Below are positions 60,398 to 63,858 of a DNA stretch of 63,858 nt, in pieces. The number at the start of each line of letters is the position of its first letter. Position 1 is the first letter of the stretch. The stretch comes from Bacteroides sp. CAG:927 (GTDB lineage Bacteria > Bacteroidota > Bacteroidia > Bacteroidales > Muribaculaceae). Location: NCBI GenBank assembly GCA_000431155.1, contig HF985646.1, positions 75,253-139,110 on the forward strand, given 5' to 3'. The position numbers and the translations under genes were made by a program. The notes under the pieces were generated by a model, which saw nothing but the letters and a program-made list of their open reading frames with translations, did not search any database and had not been told where the DNA came from.

Positions 60398-60828
60398 CAG
60401 AAGATTTTTTGCCACCAGTGCTTTTGAGGCTCCGGCTCGGGGCGGCGGGTAGTTTCGGCGATGAGGCGGCGCATGGACCAGCCTCGGGTGACCATGACAT
60501 AGATGGAGCTCCAATCGGGGAGGCCGCCGAGGTTGCGGTCGTCGATGTAGATGTCGGCGGTGACCTTGCGGCCAGTGATTACGCCTCCGAGGGGGGATTC
60601 GTCGGTGTAGTTGGTGTTGACGGTATAGAACTCAAGGCCGCGTTCGCGACACCAATTCACGGCCTGATCGAGGAGGTCGCCTTCGCGCACGGTCCAAAGG
60701 ATGAGCTTTAGGTCGGGGATTTCGTCCTGAAGGCGCTTGAGTGTACGGACGGCGTTGGGGATTTCGCGTCCGATTTCGGGGTAGCGATGTTCAACGATTG
60801 TGCCGTCGAAATCTACAGCTATGGTCAT
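60397..60828 (-). CDS. HAD-superfamily phosphatase of the BT0820 type
   Basis: A 143-aa HAD-like protein without a cap domain. The DxD motif is VDFDGTIVEH (residues 5-14); motif II is LILWTVREGD (Thr) and the acidic end is IYIDDRNLGG (about 93-99). The size and the RNLGGLPDW segment fit the BT0820 family known from Bacteroides. It is the first gene of the EPS operon and may dephosphorylate a sugar phosphate or act on the pathway, but this is inference. Confidence 0.88.
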   Translation of the reverse strand: MTIAVDFDGTIVEHRYPEIGREIPNAVRTLKRLQDEIPDLKLILWTVREGDLLDQAVNWCRERGLEFYTVNTNYTDESPLGGVITGRKVTADIYIDDRNLGGLPDWSSIYVMVTRGWSMRRLIAETTRRPEPEPQKHWWQKIF

Positions 60829-60971
60829 GCTTTTTTGTATATTTTGTTGGCAGGGATGTGAAGAGAGAGACTTTGCGAACAGTCGTGGTAACCGTCGTGC
60901 TCAAAAAATATGGAATTTTGGGGGTCAGGAGCAGGCGCAGTTCGGCCAAGGACCAGCAAAAGTTCCTAATC

Positions 60972-61006
60972 CTGCCTTATTAGCTAAACGCGTGTTTATA
61001 AGGCAG
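60972..61006. promoter_or_regulatory. hairpin in the EPS leader
   Basis: ctgccttat (60972-60980) pairs with ataaggcag (60998-61006), 9 bp. Inside, aaac (60986-60989) pairs with gttt (60994-60997). No T-run follows at once on the minus strand (GATTAGGAACTTTT), so the hairpin is more likely a folded leader element than a terminator. Confidence 0.5.
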
Positions 61007-61173
61007 TTACGCACAATAGATTAGAAAGATACCCTGCGAAAATTGCTATTGCTTCACCATCTCTTACCAAGAGTTAATTTACAAAAACTGGCAGGAGGGC
61101 TTGATGGGGAATAAAGTCAGAATACGTATAAATACAGAATATTCATACACGGAAATTGCAAGCTAATCGAATT

Positions 61174-61227
61174 GGGCTGGACTAATTGGAGGACGGACCA
61201 ATCGCAAGGACAAATTGCAATTAGCCC
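61174..61227. promoter_or_regulatory. possible three-way-junction fold in the leader
   Basis: gggct (61174-61178) can pair with agccc (61223-61227). It encloses two short hairpins: attgg/ccaat (61185-61189 / 61198-61202) and gcaa/ttgc (61204-61207 / 61215-61218). Short stems make this fold uncertain. Confidence 0.3.
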
Positions 61228-61233
61228 GGAGAG

Positions 61234-61274
61234 AAAAAAGTTCGCGCGGAATGTCTCTACGACAGTCCGCGCGA
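61234..61274 (-). terminator. intrinsic terminator (or attenuator) upstream of the EPS operon
   Basis: tcgcgcgga (61242-61250) and tccgcgcga (61266-61274) form a 9-bp GC-rich stem, with tgtc/gaca (61252-61255 / 61261-61264) continuing it after a one-base mismatch. On the minus strand it is followed by AC and six T (61239-61234). It lies 206 bp downstream of the histidine kinase stop and 146 nt downstream of the -7 element at 61392. It could end the kinase transcript, end a short RNA, or act as an attenuator for the EPS operon. Confidence 0.75.
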
Positions 61275-61391
61275 TAGTTATTGGTCTCTTAATTACTATG
61301 CTGCAAAAATGTTTGGTTTTTTCAATTGGTAAGACTTATATCTTAAGGCTTATTATCTAAACGAGAATGAATACAATTTTCCTTTCGCTTG

Positions 61392-61399
61392 CAAAGATA
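61392..61399 (-). promoter_or_regulatory. -7 promoter element in the EPS leader
   Basis: The complement of 61392-61399 is TATCTTTG, matching TAnnTTTG. Transcription would begin near 61385 and reach the terminator hairpin after about 110-150 nt. Confidence 0.5.
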
Positions 61400-61479
61400 T
61401 GCCCGAGAGATTACAGTTATATCACATCGTTGTTACAATTCAGTCACAATAGCACAAATGGCGGTTTGTTTAGCATTTA

Positions 61480-62958
61480 TTAACACCTCACTTTCCATTT
61501 TTCAAGAGTAAACACAAATTCCAACCCACCGGAAGCTCTGTTTCGGACATTGATTGTTCCACCGAGTGCCTCAACTGTATTTTTGACGATTGGCAGCCCC
61601 AGGCCAGTACCTCCTATGCGGCGCGATCTGCCGGCATCAATGCGATAGAAACGCTCAAACAAATGCGGGAGATGTTCATCCGCTACACCGGTGCCATTGT
61701 CATATAACACGAATGAGTAGTATTTGTCGGTTTCGGAGACAGTTTTGAACACCACCTCAGTGCCGTGGGAATGCAGTCCGGCGTTTTTGATAAGGTTGGA
61801 AATCATACCCAACAAAAGGGAAGCATTGCCTTTTACCACACAGTCAAGGGGCACATCGTACTTGAACTCAAGGTTTCCGACAAGATTTGACACAGCCAAG
61901 TCGTTGGCGATGGTATATACGAGATCGTGCATGTTGACATCAGTGACGGGGATATTTCCAGAGCCTTCTTCAAGCCTTGTCATGGTGGAAACATCGTTGA
62001 GCAACGAGCACAAACGGTCAACATTTTTTTGCGCGCGCAGAAGAAAATGTGTGCGTGTAGCCTCGTCCATGTCATCGGAGGAGAGAATGGTGTCAATATA
62101 ACCTCGTATCACGCCTATGGGGGTCTTGAGCTCGTGATTGATGTTGTTGGTCAGCTGACGCTTGATGCGTGATTTCTCCTCAACGGCATGAATGGCGATC
62201 TTATGTTCGCGTTCGCTTTTGGCAAGTGCATCAACTTTTTCGGTATATAGCTGGACCAGTTTGCGTGAGACATCTCCCAGCTCGTCATCGGGGAATTTGA
62301 GGTCATCAAAGGTGACTTTTTCTCCATTTTCAGGATCACGCACACGAATTGCCCTGTTGGCAAATTCGGTGAGAGTGTTTACATTTCGCGTCAATATACC
62401 AGTGGAATAGTACGCAATCACGGATACCACCACAAACAAAATTGCCACAATGCCCCAGAATTCGCCATCAGTCTGGAGCGTGGAGGCAATCACCGCACTT
62501 GGCACCGCGACAAGAACACGTACATTACCGTCGTTGCTTTTGCGGAGGGAGACAAAAAAGTCACGATAGTTTTTTTTGTTTTCACCGTCACCGGCCTGAT
62601 CGGGTATCTGCTCCGGAGAAAACTCTTCGGTATAGGCAGGGTTCATCTCCATGGGAGTGCCAATGCTGTACAACAGGATGTCGTTTGCGTCATAGACACT
62701 CACGCGCATGTCTTTGTAAACGGAGTTCCGGAAGTATTTTACAAAAAAATCCCCGAGCGGGAGAAAGTCCTCATCATACTCGTATGACGCAAGAATGCGG
62801 TCAGAGACACGCATAAGCTGGTCGCGCACAGCCTCAACACGAATGTCTTCTTCACGCTTATGCTGATACACCATACATACGCCGATAATGAGCCATGACA
62901 GGCCCACCATGACGACAAGCAACCTCCACCGGTAACTAAACCGTTTCCTTGAAGCCAT
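61480..62958 (-). CDS. two-component sensor histidine kinase
   Basis: A 492-aa kinase from the ATG at 62958 (the longer frame needs TTG). Two membrane helices (LLVVMVGLSWLIIGVCMVY, about 12-30, and GIVAILFVVVSVIAYYSTGIL, about 168-188) border a periplasmic sensor region. A HAMP-like linker follows. HisKA: NHELKTPIGVIRGY, with the phosphorylated His at about 272. HATPase: N box MISNLIKNAGLHSHG, G1 YDNGTGVADEHLPHLFERFY and G2 GGTGLGLPIVKNTVEALGG. It phosphorylates the adjacent response regulator; the signal is unknown. Confidence 0.94.
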   Translation of the reverse strand: MASRKRFSYRWRLLVVMVGLSWLIIGVCMVYQHKREEDIRVEAVRDQLMRVSDRILASYEYDEDFLPLGDFFVKYFRNSVYKDMRVSVYDANDILLYSIGTPMEMNPAYTEEFSPEQIPDQAGDGENKKNYRDFFVSLRKSNDGNVRVLVAVPSAVIASTLQTDGEFWGIVAILFVVVSVIAYYSTGILTRNVNTLTEFANRAIRVRDPENGEKVTFDDLKFPDDELGDVSRKLVQLYTEKVDALAKSEREHKIAIHAVEEKSRIKRQLTNNINHELKTPIGVIRGYIDTILSSDDMDEATRTHFLLRAQKNVDRLCSLLNDVSTMTRLEEGSGNIPVTDVNMHDLVYTIANDLAVSNLVGNLEFKYDVPLDCVVKGNASLLLGMISNLIKNAGLHSHGTEVVFKTVSETDKYYSFVLYDNGTGVADEHLPHLFERFYRIDAGRSRRIGGTGLGLPIVKNTVEALGGTINVRNRASGGLEFVFTLEKWKVRC

Positions 62959-63646
62959 AACCAAATCCGAGTCTGGTTACAATATTGTTTCCATACTCGC
63001 CGATTTTTTTGCGCAGGCGAGCGATATTGGTGTCAATGGTGCGATTTGTGACTACGACATCGTTAGACCATACCTGACGGATGATTTCGTCACGGGAATA
63101 GATGCGATTGCGATGCGTAAGGAGGAAAAGCAGAATGTCAAATTCTGTTTTAGTAAGGCTAATCTCCTCGCCATCAAGGAAACATAGCTTTTCATTACGA
63201 TCTACCCGGAGGGTTTTGAAGGTAATGTCGGGTTCATAAATGCTTTTGGACACGTTGTATTCCCACTGCTTAGTGGCCTGAGAACGCCGCAGGACGGCCC
63301 TTACACGAGAAAGGACTACACTGATGACAAATGGCTTGGTGATGTAGTCATCAGCTCCGATGTTAAGACCCATGACGGTATCATCCTCGCCATTGAGGGC
63401 AGAACAAAAGATGATAGGGGTGTTTTCAGTAGCAGTAGTATTACGCACTTGTTTAGCGAAATCAAATCCGCTCAACCGCTCCATCATAATATCCACAATG
63501 AACAGCGAATAGCTGCTCAAGTCCATCTCCAATGCCTCTTCAGCACTGTAGGCACAATCAACCTCATAACCTTCTTTCTCAAGATTGAATTTCAAAATTT
63601 CACACAACGATTCCTCATCGTCGATTACAAGAATTTTTATTCTCAT
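62936..63646 (-). CDS. OmpR/PhoB-family response regulator
   Basis: A 236-aa regulator. Receiver domain: IKILVIDDEESLCEIL (acidic pocket), phospho-Asp in SLFIVDIMMERL (about 52), IIFCSALNGEDD (Thr/Ser equivalent) and DDYITKPF (Lys, about 104). The winged-helix DNA-binding domain follows (ISLTKTEFDILLFLLTH, then NRIYSRDEIIRQVW and TNRTIDTNIARLRKKIGEY). It overlaps the kinase gene by 23 bp. Its target genes are unknown; the nearby EPS operon is a candidate by position. Confidence 0.95.
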   Translation of the reverse strand: MRIKILVIDDEESLCEILKFNLEKEGYEVDCAYSAEEALEMDLSSYSLFIVDIMMERLSGFDFAKQVRNTTATENTPIIFCSALNGEDDTVMGLNIGADDYITKPFVISVVLSRVRAVLRRSQATKQWEYNVSKSIYEPDITFKTLRVDRNEKLCFLDGEEISLTKTEFDILLFLLTHRNRIYSRDEIIRQVWSNDVVVTNRTIDTNIARLRKKIGEYGNNIVTRLGFGYGFKETV

Positions 63647-63788
63647 CTCAAATATATAAGTGCTATAGCGTTTGTAATTTCAAGCGTAAAGATAATGAAA
63701 CAAAACGGATGAATAATGTTAAAAAGAGTTAATTCATAAGCCGGAGGTGAACCCCGAGCGGGCAGGAATGTTTAAGTGGTATAATTGC

Positions 63789-63858
63789 TATATTTGCACT
63801 GTGTTTTTTCATGGTATTAGATTTAAGGTTAAAGAATCATCGGCTGTCGTGAGACAGC
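63789..63858 (+). ncRNA. start of a probable non-coding RNA or structured leader, cut by the window edge
   Basis: TATATTTG (63789-63796) is an exact -7 element. Downstream lie catggtattagatttaagg (63810-63829) and a hairpin gctgtc-GTGA-gacagc (63843-63858) with a GNRA-type tetraloop. From memory, this sequence block is repeated upstream of other Bacteroidales genes and resembles promoter-bounded RNAs such as the Bacteroidales-1 motif, but this cannot be verified here. No ORF starts in the visible part. Confidence 0.45.

Larger units (their letters stand above)
60829..61400 (-). promoter_or_regulatory. leader-like region before the EPS operon
   Basis: No coding sequence is evident between the HAD gene start and the histidine kinase stop (650 bp). 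The only exact -7 element on the minus strand is at 61392-61399 (TATCTTTG on that strand), which would put the EPS transcript start near 61385, about 555 nt upstream of the first gene, with several hairpins in between. No clear -33 element is present. A promoter nearer the gene without the consensus cannot be excluded. Confidence 0.5.

Noticed and set aside
58516..60427. Long plus-strand open frames of 249 and 299 codons (58516-59265 and 59528-60427)
   Set aside because: They lie antisense to the clear flippase and FrhB-like genes and consist of Gly/Asp/Val-rich sequence produced by the GC-rich codons of the opposite strand.
60829..61479. UpxY/UpxZ-type antiterminator gene or a small gene in the EPS leader
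   Set aside because: Open frames here are short (74 codons or fewer), without a KOW/NusG motif or a consistent start.
1..63858. tRNA, rRNA, insertion sequence or phage genes
   Set aside because: Intergenic regions were read for cloverleaf patterns and coding frames for transposase, integrase and phage motifs. None was found, although a careful scan by tRNAscan-SE would settle it for tRNAs.

Overview
The window is chromosomal DNA of a Bacteroidales bacterium, most likely Muribaculaceae or a close relative (inference). The phylum assignment rests on many copies of the Bacteroidetes -7 promoter element TAnnTTTG (usually TAACTTTG or TATTTTTG) placed 30-150 bp before genes, a serine palmitoyltransferase-type enzyme, BACON and SusD-like domains, a BspA-like leucine-rich-repeat protein with a T9SS-like tail, and a Bacteroidetes-style exopolysaccharide locus. 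No rRNA, tRNA, CRISPR array, transposase or phage gene was seen.

Layout. 1-8.1 kb: the 5' end of a sialidase gene, pnp with a strong terminator, then a rightward run of patatin, GH13, prs, GH5 mannanase-like and a small coiled-coil gene. 8.1-23.2 kb: mostly leftward housekeeping and envelope genes (sphingolipid synthase, exported nuclease/phosphatase fold, M28 peptidase, exported nitroreductase coupled to a calcium P-type ATPase, beta-barrel, ligA, an orphan BACON/SusD-like lipoprotein, and an mtaB - LpxL-like acyltransferase - GT2 operon). 23.3-30.7 kb: acyl-CoA ligase, a C1 peptidase, a three-gene sigma-factor operon, and a rightward lipoprotein - polyprenyl synthase - TatD operon. 30.9-34.4 kb: a compact ECF sigma / anti-sigma-like / small exported protein / outer-membrane barrel operon.

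34.4-60.8 kb: one large leftward exopolysaccharide (EPS) locus. In transcription order from 60.8 kb it has a HAD phosphatase, FrhB-like 4Fe-4S protein, Wzx flippase, pyruvyltransferase, two acyltransferases, four GT2-type and two GT14 (core-2/I-branching-like) glycosyltransferases, a Wzy-like polymerase, three GT4 enzymes, a sugar-phosphate transferase, then a PqqD-like / nucleotidyltransferase / HprK-like kinase cassette, Wza-like export lipoprotein and Wzc-like tyrosine kinase with a Gly-Tyr tail. Most neighbours overlap by 1 or 4 bases (TGATG, ATGA), so the cluster is probably translated as one coupled unit. Beyond its end lies a BspA-like surface protein gene. The locus is preceded by a 650-bp leader-like region with a promoter and a terminator hairpin, then a two-component system (61.5-63.6 kb). 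The last 70 bases look like the start of a non-coding RNA.

The two most unusual things are (1) a family of GC-rich intergenic repeats in three places (34.4-35.0, 37.3-37.8, 41.1-41.4 kb), in which hairpin stems change by compensatory substitutions while the loop stays nearly constant, and (2) the PqqD / nucleotidyltransferase / HprK-like cassette inside an EPS operon with no HPr and no evident peptide substrate.
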